Part shown: piece by piece, positions 25,001 to 37,996 of the stretch
How the letters are laid out: each line of letters starts with the position of its first letter
How positions within the stretch are numbered: the stretch's first letter is position 1
NCBI RefSeq assembly: GCF_022539315.1
Contig: NC_066343.1
Span: forward strand, 47,171,705 to 47,235,704
DNA length: 64,000 nucleotides
Reading direction: 5' to 3'
DNA from: Serinus canaria
Lineage: Eukaryota; Chordata; Aves; Passeriformes; Fringillidae
Notes under the pieces: generated by a model
What the model was told of the DNA's origin: nothing
Databases searched by the model: none
What the model saw: only the letters and a program-made list of their open reading frames with translations
Position numbers and translations under genes: made by a program

Positions 25001-28000
25001 TTTCTCCCTCAGACTTTCTGCTTTCCATTTCCATGTTGTCATTTCTGTTTAGCTAGCTTTTTTGCATTATGTAGTCCTGCAGCCTTTATAACCTGGACTG
25101 CATAGATAAAGATGAGGATTTTAATTGCATCTGCAGAAACAAAGTTGGTTCATTAGCATGTGTTAAATGTCTGAGTGACTTCAGATTTGAGAATGTTCAT
25201 ATTTTACAGCTGAATAGATCAAATGAAGATGTTACAGTGAATTCATTATTCATTTGTTTGCCTATAAGGAAGCTGCAGGAAAAAAAGATCTTTCACTTAT
25301 AACCTTTCACACTTAGTTGGTTTCATATTACATGCCATCACCTGAATTTCCCGTGACCTAAACCAGACTACAGGAGAAAGTCAGTCTCATCATTCAGCTA
25401 CCATGAAAATAATTTGTATCAAAAAGGATTACACACATTGGAAGTGCATGGGACAGTGCTAGTAGCATTTTTGTCAAAGATACGAGTTTAATCTTAGTGA
25501 AATACAACAACATTGAAGGTTAAATTTGAGACTAAAAAAAAAACAGTTGTGTGTTAGACTAAGGAAACATGTAAAACATGTAAAATTTTAATGGATGGTG
25601 CCTCTCTTTCCAATTTCTCTGTCTTCTCCTCTACCTCAAGCGGTACAGATTAAATTTTGTTGTTGTTATTGAGTTTTGGGTGCGGTTTTGTTCCTCTCAA
25701 CTAATTGGGTGTTCTGAGTACTCATCTGCTGTAGTGAATCTTAAGAATGATCAGATGAAAAATCTCTATAGCAAAACATAACCATGTTGCCTCCGACAGG
25801 AAGCATATATATAGTCCTTCCTCCTTTTTCAGGGTAGGATACTGTTGTAGATTGCCTACTTGCAAGAGGATTCAATCCTTTCCTATTTTGCTTTGTAATT
25901 ATGTATTTTGAATACATTTGTTGTGTTATCTTGGAACTGATAGAAAATACTTCCCTCGTTAACCTCATTACAGTACTTTCAGTGTTGGGACCCCATTGCC
26001 TAGGTTTAAAATCTTTTGACAAAAAAAAAAAAATCAGGTCAAAACTAAATGAAAACATAGTGACACTATCAAGTATTCAAATATTAGAAGCTAAATGACA
26101 GTATAATGCCAATATCAAGAGTATATTGAGCCAGATTCTGAACTTCTTTACTGATGAGGAAGGCTTTGGTGTTCGTATTGATACTATCAGCTTCATTCAA
26201 ATTTGCTAATGACTAAGGGAATACATGAGGGAAATATATTTGTGGCATTTTATTAGCCGGATCCAAACACCTGTTTGACTGTCATGAAGTGGATATCATC
26301 ATTAATATTATAAGCAGAAATTATCTAAAAAACCATACTCTTACAATAATCATCTTGGTTTGTCAGGGTTTAACATTTTGAATCCTGAGTCTTCAGTGGG
26401 AAGGGGGAGATCAAAACAAGCCCAGCAGCAAATCCTGTCTCAGATTTTATTCCCCGTTATTGATACCATGGGACTCTTTGCATGGGTCCTGTGTTTGTTC
26501 AGTAAGAACATCAAAAGATAATTGAAAGTCCTTGGACCTCTTGTCTCTCAACTAGCCACTGACACCTGAGAAAGTCAGGAGAGATGGCACTGTCACAAGA
26601 AAAGGAAAATGGACTTTTCCTGGTAGTGCTGAAATGCCAAATAGAACTCCTGTTATTCCAAGTATCAAGCATCAGAACACTTGTGTCTGCGTATTTCAAC
26701 AAAAATTTTACAGGTTTATAGACTATTCCATGAGAATGGTAAGAAAAATAGAAAATGGGTGACAGTATAAATATGAAATAGGTAAAATAATTGTTTGGGG
26801 CTTGTTTTGCTTGGCGGGTTGATTGGGTTTTTTAAGGAGGATATAATAAATTAAATCAGGAGAGGTTTATTCAAGTTGAACTTGCACACAACCCACAATA
26901 ACTGGGAAATATAATTGTACATTGGGACTCCTTAGTAAAAACACACGTTGGCAACCAAAGATTTCTAAGTCTTGCTCCAGGAAAGGAAAATATAAAGGCA
27001 GGTCTTGGGAGAGCACTACATTTTTCTACTCAAAATGTGCATGTTGCTAAGAGTTTTTTGAATCCTAATTTGTTGATGGCAGAGTAGGCACTGATACCTA
27101 ATCTATCTGACTTCATATGTAAGACAATGCAAGACTGCATGCACCACAGCAAGCAATAAGCACAGAAAACAAAGAATGCAGTTTTCTCTTCTGTATGATA
27201 TGGATGCAGCAGACTTTTATACGACTGTGATGAAGTTAGTTTTCCATTTGTTGTGCAGGGTTTCTGCAGCAAATTTCAGATCTTTCCTCCTAAGTATGTT
27301 TGGGTAATACTGGAAGTATTACCTGTCAAAATACTACCTCAGAAATAAGTGACAATTAGATATTTTCACTAAAGGAATAGAGAGATCAGCAAGAGGTGCA
27401 CTTAAAAATTAATTTAAGAATATTGTCAATACAGTCTCAAGTGCAAACTTTATTCTACTGTATTTAGGCAAAATGTAATTGATTTTTGCAGAAAACTTTC
27501 TCTGGTGTTTTATATGGAGCAGCACAAGTGTGCAAAAATGTGGGGTTTTTTTTTAAGTTGTGATATATATTTATATAGGAAAATATAAACAGAAAATTTA
27601 GCTATGCTTTTTAGCAACCAAAAAATTCATGTCTTTAGCTGGTAGGTGGTAGGTTAGCATATAAGTCAGCAGATATGAATAGATAGGACACATTACAGAT
27701 GGCATTTTTTCATACAATACATTTCAACAATATATTGCTTTGCTAAAAAGGAATTAAATATGCAGTTTTGTAATTGGTCATTCCCTAGTTTTAATGGTAA
27801 ACCAATGCCTTCTGTACCAATAATGTGCTATCAGAATTTTATTTCACTTGTTTAGTGCTCGCTGCATGCTAAGATATGAGTCAGATGAAGAATGAATGAG
27901 AGAACTGGGGGAAAAAAAAAGAAAAACACAAAATCAAGTACACCATGTGTTCACCAGATTTACAAAAATAAAAATCTGTAGGTTTGTACTGGGATTTTTT

Positions 28001-28310
28001 TCACTGTAACAGAATGCCATGGCCACAGTCCAAGAATTCCTACGCCATCTTACGAGGTGGAGTCACCAGTTGTAATGTCAGAATTGTAAAACTCATTCAT
28101 AGCTGTTTATTATGGAAGGATTCTCAGAGGCATAAGGGCAGGAACATGGTCAGCTCTCAATTTCTGTAACTGAAATGTAGTCAGTCATAGGTGCTTAATG
28201 CATTCAAGAATCTAATCCAATGAAGTTTAGAGTTTCTTTTTCTAGGCACATTTCAGGTGGAAGAGCTGTGCCAAGGTTCCTCAACTGAAATTCAGACTAT
28301 GAGTATCATC

Positions 28311-28423
28311 ATTAACCCCACTTATAGTATGGCATTTGATACTATGATACTATGAGTACTATGATACTCATAGTATCATCAGTAAAATAGCTGTGGAAAT
28401 GCCATACTATAAGTGGGGTTAAT
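28311..28423. repeat. Nested palindrome: 27-bp arms around a second inverted repeat
   Basis: The outer arms at 28311-28337 and 28397-28423 are perfect reverse complements (27 bp, starting attaaccccacttatag). The 59-bp spacer contains its own inverted repeat, with 15-bp arms at 28344-28358 and 28365-28379 and a 6-base centre. The inner part is built from repeated 'tactatga' and 'gatact' words. No transposon ends or coding potential are visible. Confidence 0.93.
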
Positions 28424-29228
28424 CTTGCTTTTACACAGTCAATAGGCTCAAAGTCTGGTTATTTCAGCTTATATGCATTTGAAGTTGAGAACATACAGAA
28501 TTAATGCCCCATGTGAAAAGATGCTGGTAAATTAGAGAGAATCTAGATGAGAACAGTGGTGATCAGACGCTGGAGAAATAGTAAGAAAGATTTTGATTTG
28601 TTTTATATGTATGACAGTGAAGGAAATCACAGTAGTCTTTCAGCATGTGAAAGGCTGTTAAAAATTTCATCGTAATCAACCATTTTCCCTGCCTTTGGGG
28701 CTTTAAGGAGGAAGAAATAGGCTGTGCAGCAAAGATTATATCGAACTATTAAAGAACTTCCAAAATGTAATGTCAATAATGGAACAAGCTTTGTAGGATA
28801 TTGTGTGCAGTGTCTTCCATTGTAAGCTTTCAAGAGCTGTCTGCACTAGAGTCTTACCTGAAATGGTCTTAAGCTGGCAATACCTTATATTGCCAAAATT
28901 ATTTTTCAAGGCAACCATCTAGGTTTTTTTCTGTTATCATTCTGTGTGGTTTCTTTAAGCTGTTAGGGTGAACTGATGGCTTTCTATAAAAATATTATTT
29001 CCCTGAAGCAAGTGTGTAGCAAGTGGTTTATTCAAAATCATATTCTAACTCTGTAATTCGACTTTATTATCTTAATTCCTTTGCTTTGCGCTTGAGGTAA
29101 GACATATACTACTACCTCCTATAATTCTCCTCTTCATACAGACAGAAGAACCGTGCCGCATGTAAAAAATGCCCATTGAGATTTTGAGTTAGAAGATTAA
29201 AAATTCTGCTTGTTTTCAAAATTGAGTG

Positions 29229-29660
29229 AGTGTAGAATCTTAGAGTCGTTAAGGTTGGAAAAGACCTTCATGGAATCCAACCTTTTACCAAATACCTCCA
29301 TGCCCACTAAACTATATTACAAAGTGAGATGTCCACTCGTTTTTTGGACATTTCAAGGGATGGTGACTCCCCCACTTCCCTGGGGAGCCTGTTCCAATGC
29401 TTAACCACTCTTTCAGTGAAGAAATTTTTTCCTGATTTACAACCTGAACCTCCCCTGCTGCAGTTTTTTTCCTGTTGCTGGTTGCCTGGAAAAGGAGATC
29501 GACCCCTACCTCACACAACTTCCTTTCAGGTAGTTCTAGAGCACAATAAGCCCTGAACCTTCTTTTCTCCAGAATGAGCAACCATTGTGTCCTCAGCCAC
29601 TCTTCATAGGACTTACATTTGAGACCCTTCACCAGCTTTGTGACCCTCTCTGGACACATG
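29229..29660 (-). mobile_element. CR1 LINE 3' fragment, minus strand
   Basis: Read on the minus strand this is the CR1 ORF2 C-terminus and 3' UTR. The translation gives VTKLVKGLKCKSYEEWLR, LILEKRRFRAYC and LPERKLCEVGVDLLFQATSN, which match CR1 VKGLEHKSYEERLREL and [12 protein letters not shown] motifs. The 3' end lies at the left ('tagaatcttagagtcgttaa', 'ggttggaaaagacc'). It is 5'-truncated and frame-broken. Confidence 0.88.
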
Positions 29661-32199
29661 GCTAAGTATGTTTGGTTTAGCATTGTAGTGTATAACTTCA
29701 GCACATGGTGTTCTGTCAAGCAGTTTGAGGCTTGAAAATGTCAGAGTGTGGATTTAGTATTGTTTATCAAAAAGTGATCCTACTTTTTCCTTATTTAGCA
29801 GATTATGGTGAAAAACTCAAGGCCAGTTGTCCTTTATAGCAAGCAAGAAATCAGGAAAATTTAAGTTCTTCTAACAGATGTCTCTGAAAACAAATATTAT
29901 TTTTAACATTTTACATAATTTACAGAGCTTGTCCTGTGTTCTAAGGAAGTTAATGGATACAGATGGATACTGAGGTTGGTAATCAATGCTTTTGCTAGAG
30001 GAATTTTCTGGTTCACATAACAGGAACTTTATGAAATACATTTATGAGATAAAGAATTTCATATATATATTAAGCTAGCTATAGAAAGCAGACCTTGACT
30101 TGAAGTTGCATTCAAAAATCAAAATCCAGACTGAGACCTCTAGATCCACAAAATACCTTCCAATGTACCTTTTCATGTATTAGTTGTGTTTCAAGTGAAC
30201 CAAAGGCAATAATAGATTTTTTTTGATCTGATGTTTCTTTCTTTTGATCCTTTTGTTTCACTGATATTTTACATAATATTCATATCAGCTTAAAGAGGTA
30301 GTTCTCTTTTATGGAAAATAATAGATATTCATTACAGCACTTGAATAGCAGGCTGAAATGTTCAATATGTTCTTCATACTGTAATATCTTATTCAGTGAA
30401 AGGATTATTCAGGCTGCACACAGTGATCAGCCTTGAGTACAAGAGGATGAAACAAAAAGTAGTCAGCACATTCACTTTTCCAGTCAGTCCATTCATTTAA
30501 ACCTTTTCAAGACATTTTTTGGAAAATCTTGCTGAACTTAAAGATTTGACAGACTCATCCTTCAAAACGAATTCATTAAAACCATGCCTTCCCTGCTGTT
30601 AGAAAGAGCTCAAAAAAGGCATGTTCCACTGATATCAGCAGTACAGTTTTGAACTGTTCTTTGCTTGTATAGATGAATATGAGAATTGAGAGAGAGGACA
30701 CATTTGAACATGCCCAATATTCCTTTCAATATGTGTTTCCATTTGCTTTAACAATCATACCACACTCTTTCTTAAGGGTCAGAATAGAAAAAATCTGGGG
30801 ATAATTTCTTTAATTAATCAATTATCTTTCAGTGTTAACAGTTAACCTATTAATCATATCTCAGAAATTCCAGAGTGTCAAGAGGGTGTGTTTGAAGCCT
30901 TAGTAGGGGACTAAAGTTTGTTATGAATTGATTAGCCTATGGTTCATTTGTGTTGCCTCCAGATTCTTACTGGAATTTTTTTTGTGGCTACCATTATTAA
31001 GACCAAAATTCAAAATTTATTTATGATTATGAATTTATATTTTAATCTTTCATTTAAACCTGAAGTAAATGAGTAACTAGAGCAAAGCTTCTTGAAATAA
31101 AATTGAAAAACATGTGTCTGTACTCTTTTTTTTTATTATTGCATTATAATCTCAAACACTATTGTCAATGTCTTTAAGCTTTAGAGTCAAATCAGTCTAA
31201 TCCTTAGGTGGCAAAGCATTGCTGGCAAAAGAAAATAGCTTCAGAGTAACATCTGTTTGGAGATATCAGCTGAAATGACTGAGGCAGTAAATTAGCTGAT
31301 AGGGTTTGAGACAGGTTCCACCAACAACAATTGGTACTACCTTTCTTATTGCATAATTATTATTGCCATTCAACATAATTTATTATTCTTCTGGTTTTGA
31401 AGGAAGATCACCTGAAAATACTATAGAAAATTCTGTCTGCAAAAGTCTTTTTTTAGTAAGAAATCCAGAGCAAGAAATTATGTTCTACTGATATTTTGTA
31501 TTCTAGATTCAGCATAATTAATACACTGTTCTTACAGCAAATCATGTGCTATATGTATCTGCCTTGCACTAGTTTTCTGTCTCTTTCCTGATCTTTTTTC
31601 TTTTTGTCCTTATAAACTTAAATGGCTTGTAACAGCTGGTTCATGTGTTAAGAATCACCTGAAGGAGCTTTTCAGCATGAATGATGGAACTTTATACTGG
31701 AAAATTATTTCTCCACCTTTGAATGTCAGGAATCTTTGTATTCATATGTTCATATGGAAATACACTTCCTTCAGCTCTGTTGATGCATAGCAGCATGTTC
31801 TCTGGTATCTATGACTTGTTGAAGTGTGAATATCCACGAATATTAGGAACTCCGTAGCTGAAACCCTTTGAGTCTGAAAATGTCTCAAGCTTCTCATTTT
31901 TAATGAAAAAGGACGCATTTACATTTTTTTTTTTTCAGCTTTGCTTTCAGTGAATAGTTGTACTTCCATAAACAGCAAGGATTTGCATGGCCTGAGTGGA
32001 AGAAATGTAGAGAAAGAAAATATGTGCATGTTTGAGAGGCACGTTTAGAGAATGTGCCTATCATTAGTTATATATTCTAGGTACATCCTCTTCTATGGTA
32101 CCTAAAAAGATTTCTTAATGTATTTATCATTTGAGAGCTGCTCTGATTTCATATGTAGTGGTTTTGGCAATGTGCAACTTATGATCATGGGTTGGGAGA

Positions 32200-33783
32200 T
32201 GCTGCCAGGGAGTAGAATGGTCCCCCAATTATCCAAGAGGAGGCAGTCAGAGAACTACTGAGACACTTGCAAATTCATACATCCATGGGACCTGATGGGA
32301 TCCATCCCAGGGTCATGAGGGAGCTGGAAGATGAGCTTGTGAAGCCACTCTCCATCATTTACCAACAGTCCTGGCTCACTGCTGAGGTCCCAGAGGAATG
32401 GGAGCTGGCCAGTGTGACACTCATTGACAAAAAAAGGCTGGGAAAGAGGATCCTGGCAATTATGACTGACTGATAGCCAGTTAGCCTGACCTCAGTACCA
32501 GTTTATACTGAGTGTGCTCACTCAGCACTTACAGGGTGGCCAGGGTGTCAGACCCAGCCAGCATGGCTTTAGGAGGGGAAGGTCGTGCTTGGCCAACCTG
32601 ATCTCCTTTTATGACCAGGTGACCGGCCTGGTGGATGCAGGAAAGGCTGTGGATGCTGTCTGTTTGGACTCCAGCAGGGCCTTTATCACTGTCTCCCACA
32701 GCAGTGTCCTGGAAAAGCTGGCAGCCCACGGCTTGGACAGGAGCACTCTTTGCTGGGTTCAGAACTGGCTGGATGGCCGGGCCAGAGAGTGGTGGTGAGC
32801 AGTGCTGCATCCAGCTGGGGCCAGTCAGCAGTGGTGTCCTCAGGGGTCTGTGCTGGGGCCAGCTCTGTTCAACATCTTCACTGACAACATGGATGAGGGG
32901 ATTGAGTCCTTCATTAGTAAATTTGCAGATGACACCAAGATGGGATTGTGTGTTGATCTGTTGGAGGGTAGGAAGGATCTGCAGAAAGACCTGGAATGGT
33001 TGAATGGATTGGCCGAGCCTAATAGGATGAAGCTGAACACGTCCAAGTGCTGAGTCCTGCATTTTGGCCACAATAACCCCCTGCAGCATTACAGGCTGGG
33101 GATGGTGTGGCTGGAAAGGGACCTGGGGGTACCGGTGACAGCCGACTGGACATGAGCCAGCAGTGTGCCCTGGTAGCCAAGAAGGCCAACAGGATCCTGG
33201 CCTGTGTCAGGAATAGTGTGGCCAGCAGGAGCAGGGAGGTCATTTCCCCCCTGCACTGGGCACTGGTGAGGCCACACCTTGAGTGCTGTGTCCAGTTCTG
33301 GGCCCTCAGTTTGGGAAGGACATGGAGACACTGGAGCACATCCAGAGAAGGGCAACGAGGCTGGTGAGGGGCTTGGAACACAAACCCTGAGAGGAACGAC
33401 TGAGGGAGCTGGGGGTGTTTAGCCTGGAGAAAAGGAGACTCAGGGGTGACCTTGTCACTCTCTACAGCTCCTTGGAAGGTGTTTGTAGTCAGGTAGTGTT
33501 GGTCTCTTTCTCCAGACAGCAACAGGTAGAACAAGAGAACACAGTCTTAAGCTGCACCAAGGGAACTATAGGTTGGACATCAGGAAAAAGTTTTTTATGG
33601 AAAGAGTGATAAAGTTCTGGAATTGTCTTTTCAGGGAGGTGGTGGAGTCATCTTCCTGGATGTATTTAAAAAAAGACTGGATGTGGCACTCAGTGCCATG
33701 GTTTAGTTGAGGTATTAGGGAATGGGTTGGAGCCGATGATCTTGAAGGTCTCTTCCAACCTAGTCATTCTGTGATTCTGTGAT
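32200..33783 (+). mobile_element. CR1 LINE copy 2 (reverse transcriptase part to 3' end)
   Basis: A 5'-truncated CR1 starting within ORF2 reverse transcriptase. The fragment from about 32220 reads MGPDGIHPRVMRELEDELVK and later SQHGFRRGRSCLANLISFYD, then the catalytic-type FADDTKMG motif near 32922-32945. It ends at the CR1 tail 'tcattctgtgattctgtga' (about 33783). The ORF is broken by small indels, for example near 32790 and 32837, and the same breaks occur in copy 1. Over the shared part (7461-8567 against 32663-33768) the two copies keep the same spacing to within about one base. Confidence 0.92.
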
Positions 33784-36700
33784 AGTGAAGGTAGGAGTAA
33801 AAGGTTTGCTTTTCAATACTTGTAGTTACATTTCTCTTTAAAAAAAAAAACCACTCTTAAAACACCAGGGAATTATTTCACACTCATGTGTCTGCTTCAT
33901 TCATCTTGCCATCTTTTGTCACAGACAAGAGAATATTAGATTATTTACTGGTGAAATCTGTTCTCACGTACAGTTAGTGGCACAAAAAAAAATTGTTGGG
34001 TGCAGGTGAATATTGTCTACTAGGGAAAAGATCAACCTTTGGAACTCAGAGCTACATGGATAATAAAGAGGTGATGACTATGAAGTGAGGGGTCATCAAA
34101 GGTATATTTTTTTTCCCAAATAATTTACAGAAGCATGGGAGAAATGGCTCTTACTGCTCAGAAATTTAAACATGCCCAAAAGCTAAAGCACAAACACATT
34201 TGGCAAAAAATTTCAAAATTGACTTGTTGACATTCAGTGTTAAATTTTGGATGACTCCATGGGGTTGAGATTTCTCTTCTGAGAAGAACATAGGATATAT
34301 AACCTCTCCCACTTCAAGAGCTGAAGACTGGGATGTTAACATAGAATAAAAGGTTTGGAAAGAACTCTGTCTCAGAAAGTAGTGTGTTACCAATTAACTT
34401 GTATTATCTGGTTCTCTGCTGCCAGTGAAGTCCAAGAGAAAACATTGCTTGATCTCTCACAAAGATAAATTGGACTCTAAATTCTTAGGAGTATTGGGAA
34501 TATAAGGTTTATGATCACAGAGCAAAAGAGGGTAGGAGGCACATAAGGACACATCTCTGAAGAAGACCTCTTGATCTGAGAAAAATCAATAGGCAAAAGG
34601 GACAGAAGGTGCAGTTCAATCAACTTATGCTTCGTGTGCTCTTCCAGAAGGTCAAATCCACATCAACCTGAAATCAGGTTTTCTTTCTAAAAGAATTGAT
34701 ACTGATTTTCATCAGTTTCCCCTTTCAAATAATACATATACTACACTACAAATTGAGTTTCTTATTGAACACTGTCTGCTTCCAGCAGCAGTCCTCTGCA
34801 TCACATAGCTCTCACAGAAAGTGTTTTAGAAAAATTATACCATAATTGAAGTTTATGTTAGATAAACTAGTACATTAAAAAAAAAAAAAAACCCAAATAA
34901 AATCTGCACCTAAAGGAGCATGCACATTTATTTTTTCCCAGCCAAAGTGAAAAATAGGCTTCTAAGACCAAGTAAATTCTTAACATTAGATTACTATACA
35001 AAATTAAAAAAAAACCAAAAAAAAAATTTCTGTCATTTTCAAATTTTTATTGTTAACAAACTGAAAGCTGGTTAATTTTTCAGGAATGCTTTCCAGAAGC
35101 TCGTAATGCTTCTATAAGCATATAATTTATATGTGAGGTCTGCCCAGTGATGAAGAGACCAAGATATTTAGGCATGTAAAAGCACAGCTACACTTTTCTC
35201 TCTCATTTGAATTAAAAAAACATTTTATTAATGAAAAAACTTTCCAAATAACTCACGTATAGTCAGAATAAATCTGTAGTTGCTAAGATTACAAATTATA
35301 GTTATTATCTATCAACACTTTCCATGAAAAAATGTGTCATTCCACGGGAATTAAAAAATAATAAACCATAGCTTGTTTGTTTAAAGTACAGGTAACCAAT
35401 ATAGACATGTTGCAATGTTTCTGTATTAATTATAAAGTGAAACTAGATTTACTATATTTAAATGTCTCAATTGAAAACATGCTTTTCAGTTTGATTTACA
35501 AAGACTAAGAGGGCAAGTACTAGGAATCTTGCAAATATATACTGGATATTTGTGAACTACTTGCAGTACTTACCCTTTCAGTAAGTGACACAAAGAAGTA
35601 ATTATTTATTTACTTTATAAATGAATTTTTTCACAATCAATCCTATTTTTTTATAACAGCAGTATCAGTAAACATTTTTAGTTACTTTGTTGCAATTTGT
35701 TATCTCTAAACTAAATTATCATTGCCTAAAAATTGTTTTGCTTTACTTTGCCACTAATTAATTCTCATCCCCTGCTTCAGTGGTTAGAATCTTTTTCTTC
35801 TCTATCTAGATTGCTTGTTCTCAGACTGTGATTTGTGAGCCATTAATAATCTGTGACCTCTGAGCCTCAAAATAAAATGATCTGTGAGCAAAAGTTATTT
35901 GGGTCTGGAGACCTGGAGAGCATGCCAAGTCATTTTTCAATAAGTATTGTGCAGAATGAAGAACCTGGAGAACACACGAGTTTCAAAGATGCATATCTTA
36001 ATTTTCCATTTTGGGGAAATAATCAGTTTTCCTCATAGATTAGCATGACAATTCACATTTTTTACTGCAAACATTGTGCTATATTCTGCTTTTGATGTTT
36101 GTTACATTTAGTGTATTCTCATTGAATGTCGTCTGAGTCTGGCTTGGAGTGATTAATGAAGACGTGTATTAAAAAAACCAAATGTGTTGTTACTGGACTC
36201 AGTTTAAACTTATTTTCTCTACTTCAGGCAGGGCTAATTGGTAAGAATGTATTGTTATAAATAGAATAGAGATTGACCCTCTCTTTCACCCATCAGCCAC
36301 TGAAAGTAAAATGTTTCAAATTCCTTGACTGCCATACTGCTTTGTTCTACTGCTTTGTTTTTGTTGGGTTTAGGGGTCCAGCATTTCTGTTTTCTTAACA
36401 GTTATCATTTTAAATACCCTTTTTAACTGAAAGAAATTATTGAGCCTTAGAAATGATGATAAAATATGGTTCTCTTATGTGTCATTTTACACAGAATTCT
36501 GCAGCATTTTAAAAGTGAGATTCCTCTGAATGAAATGTTTTGTTTTTTTTAAATTTTGATGGATGAACTCTCCACCAAAACATGTTTTTTAAATACTTGT
36601 GGACCCAATTTCATTATATGATTCTTCTCTGATAAGCACTGATCTCAGAAGAAAAATTTTTTCCCACAGTCCACTTAATAGTTGCTGATGCCCTTTCATT

Positions 36701-37134
36701 TATCAGTGTACAGAAATTATTTCTAAAAATCTACTTGTTGGTGCTGAGCTATTTCTATACATAATAAATGTTAACATCAAAGCAGTAGTTTATAAGTTTG
36801 GTGACTAACGTAAAACATGGCAAATATTAAAAAATGTTCCACCTATGTTGAAGTGATTAGTGCTGCTATTAAGTTATGGACTGTGAAAAGTGAAGATATA
36901 GGTCATACTTTAAGCTACTATAAATTGTTTTTTCTTCAGTGTATCTGTGTTTATTAGCAGTTCCCAAATATCTGTCCTACTGAACTTATGGAAGAAGACA
37001 TTATATAATCTACTAATAGAAGAGCAGTTCTTGTGGATGATAAAATAGATTTCCTGTGCTGGAAGCTGGCCATTCTATTTCCACATATTTTTAAAGCCTA
37101 TGGTGATATACAGTCAGATATGTAATAAACTTCA

Positions 37135-37161
37135 GTATTAAATGTATTAAATGTATTAAAT
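37135..37161. repeat. Three tandem copies of gtattaaat near the exon C acceptor
   Basis: Exact units at 37135-37143, 37144-37152 and 37153-37161, ending 22 bases before the last base of the acceptor AG (37183). This is where the branch point of the intron would usually lie. Confidence 0.92.
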
Positions 37162-37183
37162 GATAACACGTTTTTCACTGCAG

Positions 37184-37303
37184 GTGAAGTGTGATCAATA
37201 CTGGCCAAGCAGAGGCACAGAAACTTATGGACTAATCCAAGTGACCCTTTTAGACACTGTTGAATTGGCAACATACTGTGTTCGTACATTTGCACTTCAC
37301 AAG
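37184..37303 (+). CDS. PTPRD: PTPRD exon C: D1 segment VKCDQYWP to ALHK
   Basis: The exon has exactly 40 codons, is phase 0 at both ends and is bounded by 'tttttcactgcag' and 'CACAAG|gtatat'. It begins [16 protein letters not shown] and continues through [23 protein letters not shown]. The KC-x-QYWP motif is shared by all classical PTP domains and packs beneath the active site. D2 contains the equivalent exon (H), which begins EKCHQYWP at the same phase. The exon lies after a 15.1 kb intron and only 538 bp before exon D. A 9-bp unit occurs three times just upstream, at 37135-37161, in the region where the branch point would normally lie. Confidence 0.95.
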
Positions 37304-37841
37304 GTATATATACTTATATATACTTACTATAAAATTTTAAATTGAAAGGCTGGCATTTTTTTCCCCTCACCTCCCATTCCTTCCTTTCTTCCTAACACCG
37401 GCCTCCCTCCTGTCACCTTGTCCTGCTCCTTCCTTTTGCTTCCTGACGTACCTTGTGCCTTTTTCCCTTACTTCTTGACTCCCTTTCTCCCCTTCACCTC
37501 CTTTCTAGCTTTACCCTTGTTTCCTTCTAACAGTGCTAAATATTGTGACTTCTACAGAAGAGTACATTTTCCTGATAACATGAAGTTTTGTAAGTTAACG
37601 CAGAGCTCTCACCATGAAAAACCTGAATACTTGTGGTGCACAAGTGTCCAGTACATTTTAAGATCTTACATTGTTTGAATCTGTAGTTTGGATTTTCCAC
37701 CAGAGCCAGAGTTCTTTTTCTTGCTGGCCCCAAATACTTAAACAATTTTCAATGGTGTATATGGCTTTGCAGTTGTTTTATTGAAAAGTGATGATATAAT
37801 CTCAAGACTCAGTTTTGTCATGAAACTTTTAAATTCCATAG
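37304..37841 (+). other. PTPRD intron C-D with pyrimidine-rich tract
   Basis: This short intron is 538 bp, phase 0. The first third (about 37350-37530) is strongly C/T-rich on the coding strand, unlike the A/T-rich remainder. No gene is seen in it. Confidence 0.85.
37350..37530. repeat. Pyrimidine-rich tract in intron C-D
   Basis: About 180 bp dominated by C and T on the coding strand ('ttccttcctttcttcctaac', 'ctccctttctccccttcacc'). It starts about 50 bp after exon C. It could bind pyrimidine-tract splicing factors such as PTB, but that is inference only. Confidence 0.7.
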
Positions 37842-37996
37842 AATGGCTCAAGTGAGAAAAGGGAAGTGAGGCAATTCCAGTTCACTGCCTGGCCTGACCA
37901 TGGTGTCCCAGAACACCCAACACCATTCTTAGCTTTCCTGCGACGAGTCAAGACTTGCAACCCACCTGATGCCGGACCTATGGTTGTGCATTGCAG
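37842..37996 (+). CDS. PTPRD: PTPRD exon D: D1 WPD loop and catalytic cysteine
   Basis: The exon has 51 codons plus two bases. It reads [20 protein letters not shown], then [31 protein letters not shown] and the first two bases of serine. The WPD loop (TGG CCT GAC, 37890-37898) supplies the general-acid aspartate. The nucleophilic cysteine that forms the phosphocysteine intermediate is TGC at 37992-37994. Both are intact, as expected for an active D1. The donor 'TTGCAG|gtaagc' interrupts the serine directly after the cysteine, so the rest of the [10 protein letters not shown] phosphate-binding loop lies in exon E, 15.9 kb away. The acceptor is 'aaattccatag'. Confidence 0.96.

Larger units (their letters stand above)
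22087..37183 (+). other. PTPRD intron B-C
   Basis: The intron is 15.1 kb, phase 0. It contains a nested palindrome (28311-28423), a minus-strand CR1 fragment (29229-29660), a long CR1 copy (32200-33783) and a triple 9-bp repeat (37135-37161) near the acceptor. The stretches 22087-28300 and 33784-37130 show no gene or repeat that I can name. Confidence 0.85.

Noticed and set aside
32514..33053. Open frames that look like an intact reverse transcriptase gene
   Set aside because: They are pieces of one CR1 ORF2 broken by shared single-base indels; no complete ORF2 and no ORF1 is present.
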